64,000 bases of DNA from Dermacentor variabilis (GCF_050947875.1 NC_134571.1:227302024-227366023), one strand, 5' to 3'. Shown: positions 21,597-34,390, counted from the stretch's first letter. Notes: generated by a model from the sequence alone, not told the origin. Made by a program: numbers and translations.

Positions 21597-22400
21597 TCGG
21601 TCCTCCCTTCTTGCCCGAATTCTTCCCCGCCTCTGAACTATTTTACTTTACTTTTTTTTTCCCCCTTAGTCCGAGTCGCCAGACGCTATATCAGCTTGTC
21701 GTTGGAAGTAGGCATGCACGTTCACATTGCTTGTTCACGCTCAAATTTCGCAATGAGGTCGCATTCTCTCTTTCTTGCATTTTTCACAGAGTGTTTAATT
21801 AGTATTTCTGCTTGCCACGGTTCATGCGAAGAAGACACCTCCTACCCAGTCGGACCGAACCAGCTGCGAACGAACCAGTTTAAAAGCAATTCAAAGCGTT
21901 TTACGAATGCGGAGAAACAAAAAATGCCACCTTTTAGCGAAGCGTGAGTTGAAACCAAGCAGCAACACGAGCAAACTCATTAAAAAAGAATTTTAAAAAG
22001 TCCAGATCGAGTTGCAATCTGGAGCTTCTGCAGTGCGCATAAGCTGTGGCAGCATGCAAAATGCTATTATTGCAGTTATGTACTTTGTGCAATACATTTT
22101 ATGCTGTCTAACAAAAAAAAAAAATACGTGGAGCCAAAGTTCAGTCGGCAACTAAAGCCGGGCCAATGCATTGCCGGCTTGCCGCACCGACGAGCGTTTG
22201 GCCCGCTCGGCGTTCAGTCGTGCTCTGAAGGAGACCCAGCCCGTGCGGCTGGCCGCGTGCCGATGTAGCCGGAACATGGCGTGAGCTGGAAGGAGACGTC
22301 GGGCCGACTGTTTTCGGAAGTCGGGTGGCCAGTGAAGCCGGCTGCCGACTATTTCCCAACAATCGGCCAATCATTGGCAGTCGGCTAGGGTTGCTTGGGC
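21597..22400 (-). repeat. Repeat D, copy 2 (~0.80 kb)
   Basis: Inverted relative to copy 1 at 16,178-16,964, with small indels and a scattering of substitutions. The two copies form an inverted pair about 4.6 kb apart. Confidence 0.85.
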
Positions 22401-22439
22401 TATTATACTGCCTAGTGTCCTCTCTAGGTTAAAAAAGCA

Positions 22440-23150
22440 ATAAAGAAAAAAAAAAACCATATCAACTCCCACAACCAAATTTTCTGACCACCTATTGCAA
22501 GCTTTGCTTTTATACGTCTCAGTTTTCTGTCGTTTCCCTACTTTTCTTCCACCAATCTTCCGATCGCCTCCTAACCTCTATTCCGGACATGTTTACTTTT
22601 TCCCTGCTCTCGCTGAACCCAAGGGTTTCAAGGAGGCTAGTGGTGCCTAAATCTACCGCTGTGCAGATGTCTTCACCTTCTAATAAAACATGAGAGCAGC
22701 ATTCTGAGCAAGTTGGTAATCCATTACTCAAATGATATTGCGGAAAAAAAATATACACTGACGTAAGAGAATACGCTTCGTGTGTCGTCTTACGTCCGTG
22801 TCGATTTTTGTTGCGCAATATCATATGAGTAATAAAACATGCTCCATCGTTTCCCTAGCTTTGCCGCAGCAAGGACATATGCTTCTTCCTTCTTATATCT
22901 CGCTTTATAGGTGCGTGTTCTTAGGCATCCCGATCTTGCTTCGAAAACTAATGAGCTTCCCTTTGAGTTATCAAATTGTTTCTTTCTTGATTTCGTTTTT
23001 TCCTCTTAAGTAGTTACTCATGGCCAGTTTCTTTTCCATTGCCGCCACCCATGAGATTATTTCAGCCTCTCTTGACTTTCCGCTTGACATTCTTTGTTGC
23101 TGTGCCCACCCTACAGGCCGCATATATTGCTGGTAAGCTTCCTAGTTCTT
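22440..23150 (-). pseudogene. Fossil LINE 3' end with reverse-transcriptase C-terminal zinc knuckle
   Basis: Minus-strand reading in pieces gives MSNYLRGKNEI and FEARSGCLRTRTYKARY, then a CCHC-like CPCCGKARETMEHVLL near 22,880. A further piece (22,519-22,720) reads TCSECCSHVLLEGED and ends at a stop. These match the tail of ORF2 in RNase H-bearing LINEs, where a Cys-rich motif follows the catalytic domains. A short interspersed motif (22,776-22,828) interrupts the pieces. Poly-A/T near 22,445 may be the LINE tail. Clade not assigned. Confidence 0.55.
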
Positions 23151-24249
23151 TTCCTCCACTGTGAATCAATGTTTTTCCTGTACAGATACCTCAATGAACA
23201 GATCACAGCGCCCCCTCCCTCCACTCCCCCCGATGTATCGCGTGCGACAGAAGGCGGCGCGCTTCCTCCCTGCTTTTCTCCCTTGCGCACACAAGACTCG
23301 AGCCACGACCATCGCCGGCTCACCCATGCCCCCCCCCCCCCGCCCTTTTACTCGCACATGCGGCGCGCGGTCACGATGTTACCGCGCTTGGACTTTATAC
23401 GGAGCATAAGGGCGACGGCGACGGCAGGAATGAGCCTGGAGTGTCCATATAATTGCTATTGCAACAATATAATAAGAATATCCGGCAACTGAAGCGTCCC
23501 GTGGCCCATTACTTTCCGCAAAAGAGGTAACAAAATCAAACTGTCACTATGCGACAATTCGCTGCGCCGCAACAATGTCTTTTTTTTTCTCTCGCGCTGC
23601 AGGGGGCACCGAAATGAAATAAAGGAAACCATGTTGGCTACAATCGAATGCCTAGTTTGGGCACCTAGTGTACGTGGCTACCTAAGGAATATTGAAGAAA
23701 ACGTGAGACGCTTGGTCTACAGAGAACCATACTCATATATACTGCTCGGTATTCTACACCGGCGAGAAAAGCTTTCCGGAGAGTTTGCGCTCAAACGAAC
23801 GCGTTGCAATCCGTCGAGTCTCCACAGCGATGGCGACGAGCGACCATTGTTTCTTTTTCTGGTCTGCTAGCCAGAAAGCATCCAAAACTCTGCCAGGCGA
23901 AAATCCACTCGTCCAGAAAAAAATGAACACGCACTAAAGCAACATAAAGTGCACCGTATGTTTGCCGGAGCAACACGAGAAAAACGCATGCGCTCTGGCA
24001 GCCCTCGGGTACGTAGGAGAAGAAGAAAATTGAAGAAGCTCAATGTGTGCTCGCGATTAAAAGTTAAAGCAGAAAAATAAAGCGCGTATATATAGTTGCC
24101 TTTGCTGGCATTAGTGTCTTGACATGGTTGCTTTGGCGCTAGGTGAAAAAGAAATGATGGCACAATTGAACCACCACAACGCTTCGTCTCATCGGACCTC
24201 GCTGCGTGCTTCAATTTGTCTGATAGCGTGTTGATTTGGCTTGTCCCGT
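23151..24249. other. No gene recognised
   Basis: Contains a C-rich run near 23,330 and a short phrase (TGTCCATATAATTGCTATTG, 23,440) that I associate with common tick repeats. No coding feature supported. Confidence 0.4.
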
Positions 24250-24755
24250 TGTATGGTCCGACGTACGACTTTACAAAAGTCAGTGCATCTTTGGCGTCAA
24301 ATGTTTATAACAACAATAAGCCCACAAAGTTCCGGAATTAAAAATCTAAAGCACGACTTTGGAAATATCAATGCACCTTTCGCATCAAAAGATTGTGAGA
24401 ACTTTATACCAATAAAGTTTCATGGATGAAATCCAAACGCTCCCTATAAATTCCGCGACCTCCGCGAGATGCCGCGACCAGCCCGCTCGCCGTCAAAACG
24501 CCTTTGAGACTTTGTTCTCAGATGCAGCTCCTTGCATTACGATATGTGACTACCGGTGCATGGGCGTTGCCACGAAATCCAGCCCGATTTCGCAATGTTC
24601 ACGCTAAAATGTCCTTTGGAGCGTGAAAAGGACATTCTAGGCAAAATGGAGCATGATTTCCGGCGCCGGGGGTTGTTTTGGTCGACGGCGCATGACAGCA
24701 CGTAAAAATGGGGGGCTGAAACACTATAAGCACCCCCCCCGTCTACGCCCCTGAT
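24250..24755 (+). repeat. Candidate interspersed repeat ending GGGGGGCTGAAACACTATAAGC...CTACGCCCCTGA
   Basis: An internal partial duplication (GCGTCAAATGTTTATAAC and GCATCAAAAGATTGTGAGAAC, each followed by AATAAGC/AATAAAG) and a G-run/C-run end suggest a repeat family. Boundaries and class are guesses from general familiarity with tick sequence. Confidence 0.35.
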
Positions 24756-25172
24756 TGCTTGGGACGCTTTGGGGTCGGAGGAGCTTGTCTGGAGTCGCCG
24801 GTGGATTCCGTTCTCACCGCAGTCAGCAAATAGTTGCAAATTTACGGAAGTCTGTAGTCACCAATATTATTGTAGATGTCGCCTGCACGTGTTTACAAGA
24901 TGCAATTGTGCAAACACAAGTAAACACAGATATAAAACAGGAACTTTTATCAGAAACGTGCGATGGAGAAGAGGCAGCGACTTCCGACGCTGCACGACGA
25001 GTGAGCGCAACTCTTCCACTGTCGAAACTTGCCGAGCCACCGTCAGAGACGCTGGCTGTAGTTACGGGCACTGCACGCATCCGGCGTGAACGCGGGAAAA
25101 CGCGGACGGCGTCAGCAGTAGCAGCGTCCCATCTTTTGGTGCATTGCCTCATTGGGGCTGCTACGTCACTAC
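24756..25172. other. No gene recognised
   Basis: Short open frames in both strands without family resemblance. Confidence 0.4.
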
Positions 25173-25502
25173 CTTAAAGGGCTCCTTCAGGTCTGGCCAT
25201 TTTGAGCTGACAAGCACAAGGCATACAATGCGCGCTAACGACCGTGTCTGCTGAACATTACTACTTGCTGTGGAAAAATCTGAAATTTCAAACCGAACGC
25301 CGTTCGCTCTTCTCCTCGCAGCCGCCGTGCTCCGAGCCGGAGTGTGACGTGCACATGCTAGTGCACCTACGTACACGACAGATCGCTCATAGCGACACCT
25401 GACTTGGAGAATTATTCAAGGCAACATCTGTTATTTCTGCAATATGTTCCTTGAATAGACTAATTAAAGCTTAGAGAAATAATAAAACACACAAACCGAA
25501 TG
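25173..25502 (+). repeat. Repeat A, copy 1
   Basis: Starts CTTAAAGGGC and ends AATAATAAAACACACAAACC. It aligns over its whole length with 37,934-38,276 in the opposite orientation (shared TTTTGAGCTGACAAGC, CTACGTACA, GGCAACATCTGTTA). No coding capacity. Confidence 0.8.
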
Positions 25503-25814
25503 AGAAGAAGAGGTGGCCGAAGAAAGCAGATGCACTTCACGCCGGCTCCGTCTTCGATCAATGATTTCGCAGGGAAGTCACCGAAAATCACCGAGTTTTT
25601 GCTACCATCTCACGCAGCAAGTTACCAAGATTCTGCCGATACCAACTTCAAGGTGGGAATCCCATTTTTCGAACTTCTACGCCAAATTTTCGTCTGTGCC
25701 ACACCGGCAGCCGCGGCGGCCGCAAGCCTAGGCCTATAGGCGCACCTGCGTAAAAAGAGTACACGTGGCGCGCGCCCACGCTCGCTCGCAGACGGAAGAA
25801 ATGGAGGTTCTCGT
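25503..25814. other. No gene recognised
   Basis: Short unassigned interval between repeat A and the LINE-2 tail. Confidence 0.4.
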
Positions 25815-26970
25815 GCAATTGGAGAGAGAGAGAGAGAGCTATTTGGTCCATTATGGGTTTAGCGTTCGGTCTTCGTCGCTGCAGACGCTTGACCTTCTTA
25901 GCAGGGTTGGGCCCCTAGTCCAGGGCTGCACTGAGCCGCGCTGCTTCGCTTGCGTGCTGCACCATTGCCCTTTGGGCGGCGAGCTCGCAGCTGGTGAGCC
26001 GGCTCTCCCACTGCTCCGCACTCGGGGTTTTGTGTTGGTGCAATGTGTAGTTACGTTTACACTCCCAGGTTATATGGTAAAGCGTGGGGGTCGTCCCGCA
26101 CCACGGGCAAGTGTTCCTAAATTGTGTAGGATACATCTTGCTTAGTATATGTAAGTTAGAGAAGGTTCCCGTTTGCAGCCTCCGCCAACTAGCTGCTTCT
26201 TGCTGTGTTAAGGCTTTGTGTGGCGGGGAGTATCTAATTCTCTTGCCTCTGTGGTAGTTCAGCAACTCTGAATAACCTATCTCCACGGTGAAGTGCTGTC
26301 CCAGGGTGTGTGGCCGCTCGACTCCGTACGTGATCTGGCGAGCCAAGCTGTCTGCCCTTTCATTTCCTTCTATCCCCGTGTGTGCCGGAATCCAGGTTAG
26401 TTTGTGGGTTGCGGTGTGTCTGAGGTGTTCTGAGGATAGCTAAGGCAGCCCTGCAGATTCTACCCTTTGTGTAGTTCCTGCATGTCTCTTTTGAATCCGT
26501 TAAATGACCATTGATTTGACTTTTCGATAGCCCTTAGCCGCTGCCAGTGCAACAGCGACTTCCTCCGCTTCCACTATCCTGGCGCTACGTGTAGTTGCGC
26601 AGGTGATTAGCTTGCCTGCGTTGTCAACCACTACCGAAGCTGTCTTAATGTAATTTGTATGTCTACTCCATGGATACAGTGTTGCATCCGTGAAAACCGT
26701 GTTTTCTAGCTTGGCTAAATGCCTTTCCACATAATCTGCCCGCGCCTGCCTTCTGGCCGCGTGGAGATTTGGATCCATGTTTTTCGGAATGGGATTGATC
26801 TGCAGGGTCTTATGGATCTCGTCGGGTATATCGGCGGATCGATCGTGATGTCTCCTTGGGTCGCGACCTATAGCCTTGTCAGGAGCGCTCTTCCCGTAGC
26901 CGTGTCTCTGAGTCAGTGAAACTGTGTTCCAAGCTGTGCTTCTGCCAGTTCGGCGAACATTTCCTATGAC
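25815..26970 (-). pseudogene. LINE-2: 5'-truncated LINE, RNase H and C-terminal zinc region of ORF2
   Basis: Minus-strand ORF2 tail. The 26,500-26,900 part has an RNase H core (VFTDATLY, then VEAEEVAVALAAA), used by I-superfamily LINEs to remove template RNA. The 25,915-26,346 part has RRLQTGTF and a Cys/His motif (CPWCGTTPTLYHITWEC), usual at the end of such ORF2 proteins. A stop and frameshifts lie at 26,880-26,930. The element ends in a (CT)n/(AG)n run at 25,823-25,838. It begins abruptly near 26,970, head to head with LINE-1. Residues differ widely from the LINE-1 RNase H, so it is a separate subfamily. Confidence 0.75.
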
Positions 26971-28468
26971 GAATTCGAGGCCGGCACGGGCTGGAGTACC
27001 GTCGGCTCGAAAAAGCAAGCCGTGGAGAGATCCGATACCAGCAGTTTTGGCGCCCACCTCGCCACCGGCGGAAGGAAGCAGAAGCTGAAACAGCAGTTAA
27101 TCAAGACCAGCCGCATGCCATATCTACAGAAGGGTGATTTCAAGATTATTATCCGCCCAAAGGGAGGCCTTGGCGAATTAGGAGTGGCTCGAGTAGCCTC
27201 GTGCATCTACCAAGCTGCTGGCATACCCGGGAAGCACAGGGAAGACGACACCGTGTGCCTCAACGTACAACAGAACATTATCGTAGTGAGTACCCCCAGT
27301 GAAGCCAACGCAGACCGATACCAAAGAGTCGAGCGCCTCGTGGTCAACGGCCAGGCCTATATATATGAGACCAACACATGACTTGGCATCCGACTTAACT
27401 TCCAAAGGGGTGATCAGGGGTATATCTCTCGAAGATTCACCCTGGGGCATCACTGCCCAGGTTGTTACTCCCAAGAATCCTATGGCAATCGCTGCGAAAC
27501 GACTCAGCAATACCACCATAGTTATCGTGCTGTTTTCCGGACTGAAAGCTACGGAGGCGCACTCATCAGGTGCGCGTTGTACAGAAAACAACTGGACCTG
27601 TGCTTGACACCATATTTAGTCAAGAGATGACTTTGGGAAAGACAACGACAACAGGAAGAAGAATTCCTAGCATCGGAGGCTACAACGGAATCAGTTGGAT
27701 GCCCTTCTCGGGTGACCAGGCCCCATTCACGCTTGAGGGCCCGCTCGAGAACCAGAAAGTCCAGATCACGGAGCCGCACACCCGGACCGGCCCGAACCCA
27801 GATCCAGGAGCTGTACGCGTTGGCGATCCCGTCGCGGCGGCCCAGCGGTAGAAGAGGCCACCAACACGGTGAGCTGGGCAGACGCGGTCAAGGGCTCGTC
27901 GTGCCGCGGTGGATCCGAGGAGACTGCAACTTCTAAGGAAACAGCAGAAATGAGACGGGAAAATGCGCAACTGAGAGAATTAATACCACACTTCACGAGA
28001 GAAATCCAGGATCTTAAGAACAGTCGAAGGGTGGAGATATCTCCCTGTCTGAGTACTTGTAGTGCAGGTGCAGCTGCGGTAACCCCTAATTATAGCATGG
28101 AGGAGCACGACAACCCTCCGCCACTTAAAAGAAAGGCTCCAGCCATTAGCAGCCAAACCGGATCACAACTGGCAGACCTAGGGTAGAAATTAATGGAAAT
28201 GCAAAATGTACTCAAACAACAAGCGGAAGCCATTGGCAACCTCACGCTGGCGGTCTCGACCACAATGTCGAGACTTGACAAATTCGAAAACCACGTGGCC
28301 AACCTAAGTATTAGTGTAGCCAAACTGCAGCCAGATACCACCGCAGGGGCCCCCATAACTGGGGTCGCATCTAATCAATTCCACGACACCCCTGCAAACA
28401 CCGCAGCAACATCTGGGGTCGTTCAGACCGCCACCCCACGACCAGACCAAAATAGGCAAACACGGTAA
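26971..28468 (+). pseudogene. LINE-1 ORF1 (nucleic-acid-binding protein), broken
   Basis: Reads through several frames. The N-terminal part contains GRKQKLKQQLIK and GDFKIIIRPKGGLG, then SKGVIRGISLEDSPW and TIVIVLFSGL, typical of tick LINE ORF1 proteins. A gag-like zinc knuckle should start near 27,590 but is lost to stops. An arginine/serine-rich stretch (27,735-27,780) is followed by WADAVKG (27,875) and a coiled-coil region (27,950-28,350). Breaks include a stop at 27,381, another near 27,607, and a TAG at 28,184-28,186. Confidence 0.65.
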
Positions 28469-28474
28469 AAGAGG

Positions 28475-31400
28475 CGCGCTGACGATATGGCAGTGGAATT
28501 GCAGGAGTTGCGCCGCAAAAAAAGTGGTCCTGCAACACCTTAAAAGCAAATCAAAACCCGACATAATAATGCTACAAGAGACACAAGAATTAGCAAAACT
28601 AGCCGGTTACCAAGCCATCGGTCTCCCATCCGGGGAGAACCACGCGGTAACTACTTTGGTCAGGAAAGGCTTAGTGGTCGTTCGTCATGACATAACGTAA
28701 CGCAGATTGAACAAGTGTTTATAGAAATTATACCCAAAAGCAAGAGCCAATGCAGCACGTTTATCCTCAATCTATACAGCAACCCTGCGCACATACGACA
28801 GTGCTTCCTAACCCTTTTTAGGAGTGCCACCGACATTGCGGGCTCCCATCCTTTAGTAATCGGGGGAGATTTTAACGCCCCGCACGGAGCGTGGGGCTTC
28901 GCCTATACAAGAGCCAAAGGCAAGGCTTTATGGCAGGATATACAGGAGACAGGCCTGGCCCTCATCACCGACCCCAGCTTCCCCACCAGAATGGGAACCG
29001 GGCTGACAAGAGACACCACGCCCGATATAACATTAGTGAAGAACGCGAGAGGAGCGAGTTGGAATAACACATTCGAAGACCTTGGTAGTGACCACAGAAT
29101 TCTCGAAACGAAATTATTGGAGAATTTAAAGATCGAACCCAACAAAACCTTCAAATGGACGGACTGGGACCAGTTCCGCAAAAATCGAGCCGGAATGATG
29201 CATGCGCCCATCACAGACATTCAACAATGGGCCGAAAAAGTGATGGCTGACGTCAATAAAGTAACAAAGACTGTGATGCCAGAACTTCCCGCCGAGAAGA
29301 TCGACAGCCACCTGGTGAACATGTGGGAGGCCAAATGATCGCTTCAAGCCAGGTGGCAGAAACAAAGACACAATAGGAAGTTGAGGAAACGTATAGCATT
29401 ACTCAACAAACAAATAGAAGAACACTGCAGAACTCTTAGTAAACAACAATGGGGTGAGATCTGCAACGCGATGGACAGACGTCGGATTGGCACCGGTCAC
29501 ACACAATGCCTGCTCCGACACCTGCTAGAGCCGACCAAGACCAAGGCAACACATAGGGACACCATGCGCAAGCTAATATCCACACATATCAAGGACGAGG
29601 AAGAAATCCTTTCCGAACTCTGCGATAGATACGCCCCACAGAACCCGACTATTCAATATGGGGAGTACACGGGAAAACCCAACTTCTCTCTGGACAGAGA
29701 CTTTGGCGAAGCGGAAATCCGGGCCGCTTTGCAAAAGCTCAACAGCAAGTCGGCCCCGGGACTGGACGGCGTAACTAATAATACCCTTCATAACTTGGAC
29801 AACGAGACCATCTCCGAACTGACCAAGTACATTAACGATTGCTGGACCCGAGGATGCATCCCCGACCAGTAGAAAAGAGCAAAAATGGTGCTCATCCCCA
29901 AACCAGGGAAACCCCCAGATCTGGCCAACCTTCGACCAATATCCCTTACGTCGTGTGTTGACAAGTTGATGGAGCACGCCTTCTTCACCCGGATCAATGC
30001 ACACTTGGACGACGTGGAAGCATATCCGGAGACCATGCTCGGGTTTTGAGCTCATCTCTCCACACAGGATTCAATGTTGCAAATCAAACACCAGATACTC
30101 GACAACAAGACAAGAGGTACCAGGACCATTCTAAGATTAGACCCCAAGAAAGCCTTCGACAACGCAGCTCACGCGGCCATACTACGCTACATTGCTGCAC
30201 TCAGTCTAGGAAACTGTGCGTACAGCTATGTTCAGGATTTTCTCACAAACAGGAAAGTCTCCTTAATGCTGGGCAAACTCTCATCCAAAGACAGGAACAT
30301 AGGCAGCGTCGGCACCCTGCAAGGCTCGGTCATCTCGCCGATGCTCTTTAATCTCATTATGATCGGCCTCCCCGAGCACCTCAACGCCATCGAAGGAGTG
30401 CATCACACAATATACGCGGACGACATTACGATCTGGGTGTCCGAGGGAAGCAATGGAAAAATCGAACAGCGGTTACAGACCGCGGTCGAGGTGGTGGAAG
30501 AGTACCTCGTCGGAACCGGTCTCGTCTGCCCGCCAGAAAAATCTGAACTCCTCTTCTACCGCCCGACGCTTAGGGGAAGACCCCCAAGGCTTACATCCAG
30601 CATGCTGCATACGAAGAAATTTTCATCACACCAAAGACGAACAAGAAATACCCAGGCTGAAGCAGATTAAGGTGCTCGGACTCATCCATAGAATCGAACG
30701 GCAACGGAGAAACGGTCAGGCATTTGGAGACTAAGATCACGAACACGATGAGGCTCATCGGATTCACCAACAGACATCAGGGTATGAGGGAGGCCAACAT
30801 CGTCAGACTTATACACTCTTTCGTTATTAGCCACATTACCTATGTGGCCGCCTACCACAACTGGTACGTGGCCGAATATGCCAAACTGAATACCCTCATT
30901 ATAAGAACACACAAGATGGCACTGGGCCTTCCAGACAGCACACTGCTACAGCTGGGCGTCCACAACATGCTCGAAGAGTTAATTGAGGCACAAATCTCGC
31001 AACTCGAGACTAGCGAAGACACTAACGGGCAGGAGCATCCTGGACAAACTCGGCATAAGTTATCACAGGCAGCACAGCTACAAGACATCCCTTCCAAGTG
31101 CGAGCAGGGAAAAGCTGCAAGTGGCTAATATACCCAAAAACATGAGCTCCAAATTCAATCAGGGTCGAAGAGAGCGTAGAGCCAAGGCTTTACTTCGAGC
31201 CTTCGGTAGGGACAAGGAAGCGCTGTTCGTAGATGCTGCAGAATACAAGGATCGACATGCTTTCGCAGTGGCCGTCCTCAATACCAACGAACAATTGGTC
31301 AGTTCTTGCAGTATACGTGGCAGAAACCCCGAGATAGCGGAAGAGGTGGCGATAGCCCTAGCCATCGTTAACCCCAGTTGCAGATACGTACTCAGTGACT

Positions 31401-32095
31401 TGCATACGGCGGTCAGAAACGATGCACAAGGCAGAATTTCGCCGAAGGCTGAGGCTATACTCAAAGCCAATGCGAACTATGTCACCTTCGAGGAGTCGGA
31501 GGAACGACACATTACGTATATGGTTCCCGGCTCATACGTCCACCGACACCCCTGTACCTAACCTCAACGAGGAGGTCAACCGTGTAGCGCGAGGTCTCAC
31601 ATTCCACACCCGTGTAGAAGGATCCCCTCTTGGGGTTGGAAATCCAACGGAGGCATGGACAGAGAGGGACAGAATGACCATGTACTGTGATATTACAAAA
31701 TTTTATCAAAACTCCCAGGCATGATTATCCGCCCCCTAACCTCAAGCTCGACAGGGCCCAAGCGGTAGACTGGAGGCAGTTACAAAGACCTTCCCCAACC
31801 CCGTCCATCTCGGGAGGGTATATCCGGACATATACTGAGACGATAACTGCAAACTATATGGCAGGGCTCACGCATCTCTTAGACACATTCTCTGGGAATG
31901 TGAGGTATGCAGAGAAAATGCAGCTTCCCCAGATGAAGCTGTGGTGCGATGGACAGCCGTCTTGCGCAGCTCAAACCTCCAAAATCCATTACGTGCCATC
32001 CAGCAAGCCCGTGAGGTGGCAAGGAGACAGGATCTCCGGACCTCCTCGGGGGCAGCCTAGGCCCAGGCCACGAATTTGTCGGATTTTCACTGAAG
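28475..32095 (+). pseudogene. LINE-1 ORF2: endonuclease, reverse transcriptase, RNase H (broken)
   Basis: The endonuclease is visible in 28,490-29,330 (IIMLQETQE, VIGGDFNAPHGAWG, LGSDHRIL). A TGA at 29,336-29,338 interrupts the linker. RT follows at 29,380-30,620: SAPGLDGVTNNTLHN, KMVLIPKPGK, RPISLTS, LDPKKAFDNAAH, GSVISPMLFNL and the catalytic box YADDITIW. Stops at about 29,870 and 30,048 and a frameshift near 30,600 break it. RNase H is in 31,200-31,560 (LFVDAAEYKD, IAEEVAIALA), and the tail (LDRAQAVDWRQLQ) ends near 32,090. RT catalytic aspartates are intact, unlike in LINE-3. Confidence 0.78.
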
Positions 32096-32109
32096 TTGTT
32101 ACCACCACC

Positions 32110-32660
32110 ACAAACCGAATGACTGCATGTTTTTGTTTTACTTCGCACCGCAGCAAGAGAGATGAACTACTGTTTCGTCTGCTTGTTCCCACATTGTGCA
32201 TTAGCGCGCACAGACATCGAAACTAAGTAATTTTCTATCGTGTTCCAGTGCGGGCCCATGCTCTATGATCCGCTTGTGTCAGCCTTAGTATTTGTGTAGC
32301 ACTGACTTAAACCGCTAGTCAGCTGTCCTTGTGCGCAGCTTGAAAAATCATGCGCTGCACAAAACGAGACAAACGGAACAGCTCACGCACGACGCCGTCA
32401 GCGCAAGTGCGCCGAGAGAAAAAAAGAAAGTGAAGGTTGGGCCCATCACGTACGTGACACGCGTTTCTCGAGCTCCGGTATGGGAGAACACAGCGAAGGA
32501 ATTTCGCTTGCGGAGGCTAGACGGTGCAAGTGGAGAGATTGTCTTGCTTGGCAGCACGGGGTTCGTACATCATGCTTGGCAGTGGCGCTCACCTCCTGAA
32601 ATCATGGATTCACAGCACTGAAATATTTCTATTTCGGCTATTAATGAACTGATTTGAAAA
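32110..32660 (+). repeat. Repeat C, copy 1
   Basis: Begins CCGAATGACTGCATGTTTTT just after the LINE-1 end and closes near GAACTGATTTGAAAAATG. It aligns with 37,436-37,944 in the opposite orientation (GCAAGAGAGATG, GGAGAACACAGNGAAGGAATTT, CACTGAAATATTTCT). A possible pol III B-box-like stretch occurs near the end, so a SINE-type origin is possible but unproven. Confidence 0.7.
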
Positions 32661-33551
32661 ATGTTTGTGGCAGAATGCTCCATATAGTGCACATAACTTC
32701 CAGCATATAACTGAAACAGGCTCTCAAATTATGGACTGAAGCCTTTAAAACAACCTTGCATTGTATTACAACTTCCCAGATTCGTTGTGTCTGCAAGAAA
32801 ACATGTCTCCTGTGAAAAATCAAAGCTCTTGTATGATGGCTCATTGAAATTGATAAAGCTCCATGCATGCAACTGATGAGCACTATGGTTGATCCATTCG
32901 TGTTGGATTAATCTCACTTTGAGCATGCGAATGAAAATTGTGTGAGTCAGGTTGCACATGCATCCGCCACGAAAATGGAGTACAAATCTGATTGGCAAGT
33001 TGAGGGTCAGGAAATCACTTGTTTAGAGTGTTGTTTTCTACTGCTCGCTATAGCAAGCAACAAGTTTCCATGTGACAGGCCATTGTCACATATTCTCTCT
33101 CACTTGCATTCTATACACTACTTAATTCTTGCAGTGCTTTTGCGCTTAAGCTTTTCGCAAGTTGAGGGCTTCATTGTTGACAGAAGCTACGGCTTCAAGC
33201 ACAGTGAGATAACAGGGTCAACATTCAAATGTGTGATTAGGTGCACTATTAGTGTAGTGTCGCAATACCATAGCCAAAAACAATAAAACACATGCTAAGT
33301 GCCCAATGGAAGTACGGAAAATGGATGCACATGTGATTTAACAGCATGCGGTGTGATGAGGCAATTACAGCTTGAGATAAGAGCATGCAGGTGATGTCCA
33401 TCTATAAGCTGTTGGTGAATTACTGTGAAGATGTGTAGAGTGATGTGCATAGATGTCATACTAGCTCTTCTATTTTTTTCCCTCATAGGACAAAGAAACG
33501 TTTTGATGGACTTTGCTGAGCTGTCTAAGACTTTTCAGTGAATAAATGGCA
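32661..33551. other. No gene recognised
   Basis: A+T-rich sequence with no recognisable protein, RNA or repeat. Confidence 0.4.
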
Positions 33552-34390
33552 TTAAAGGTACACGAAAGGCAAATACTAACTCGATGCGGACTGTTTAAAT
33601 ACCATTACAGAAACCTCGCAGCTCTTTAGTGCCAGGAAATGACTTCGGTTACGAAAAAATGACATCTGAAGGGTCCAACTACCTTCATCACAATTCAAAT
33701 CGCTCATTACCCAACCAGTGAGTGATGACATTGCATATGCCATTGTCGCCGTTTGCTGCAGTCGGTAATTAAATGTCGCCCGACAGACGACGGTACAGTT
33801 TTTTGCACAATACGCACACACGCGGCCGTGGAGAAACCGAGCCAAGACAAAATTGTGGATTTGCCACTGCAGCTGCTTTTCGTCATGTGGTTTCGGCATC
33901 CCGTGACATCACATGAAAGTGGAATCCTCTGCTACTTGCAGTTTGTGCGAGTTTAGCGAGCCAGCAAAACTAGCGCTGCACTACGTGATAACGAAACTAC
34001 TGAAATGCGAAAGCGCGGGCAGTGCAGAGACAAGCAAAAACGAAACCTTTCGACCGTTCGCCAGGGTAATATGTCAGGGTAATGCCAACGAATTATTTTT
34101 TCTAAAATTGAAAGAGAACTGGACATATAGCAATTTCTTTCGTCTTATAATGCTATGCAATGATCTCTTTATAATGAGTGGTCGAGTATTAGTGAAAAAT
34201 TTTTAATGAGTGCCTTCGTTATTGGGCAAGTACTTAAATGTCCCTGGGGAGTCTCTAATCATGCCATGCATTTACCTCAATTTCTCGATTACTAAGGCTC
34301 TGTTTGCAACAATATTGATGCTTTGGAGATTCTCAAGCACTTATCTATTACATTAGCTTGATTTAATATTTGCCTTTAGTGTCCCTTTAA
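33552..34390. mobile_element. Repeat B, copy 1: TTAA-flanked non-autonomous element with ~30-bp inverted termini
   Basis: Left end TTAAAGGTACACGAAAGGC and right end (reverse complement) TTAAAGGGACACTAAAGGC form terminal inverted repeats. The interior matches copy 2 (35,479-36,267) in the opposite orientation. No transposase is encoded. The TTAA at both ends fits piggyBac-type target duplication; see copy 2. Confidence 0.8.

Larger units (their letters stand above)
26971..32105 (+). mobile_element. LINE-1: near full-length I-superfamily LINE (decayed)
   Basis: Order is ORF1 (nucleic-acid binding), ORF2 with APE-type endonuclease, reverse transcriptase, RNase H and a C-terminal region. RNase H downstream of RT places it in the I group of clades (I, R1, LOA and relatives); I cannot name the clade. 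The 5' UTR and first residues of ORF1 are missing. The 3' end lies near 32,100 at a short ACC-rich run (TTACCACCACCACAAACC). Multiple stops and frameshifts show it is inactive. (LINE-1 is a local label, not the mammalian L1.). Confidence 0.8.

Noticed and set aside
25815..32105. Twin-priming inversion of a single LINE insertion
   Set aside because: The RNase H regions of the two halves are too dissimilar to come from one element.
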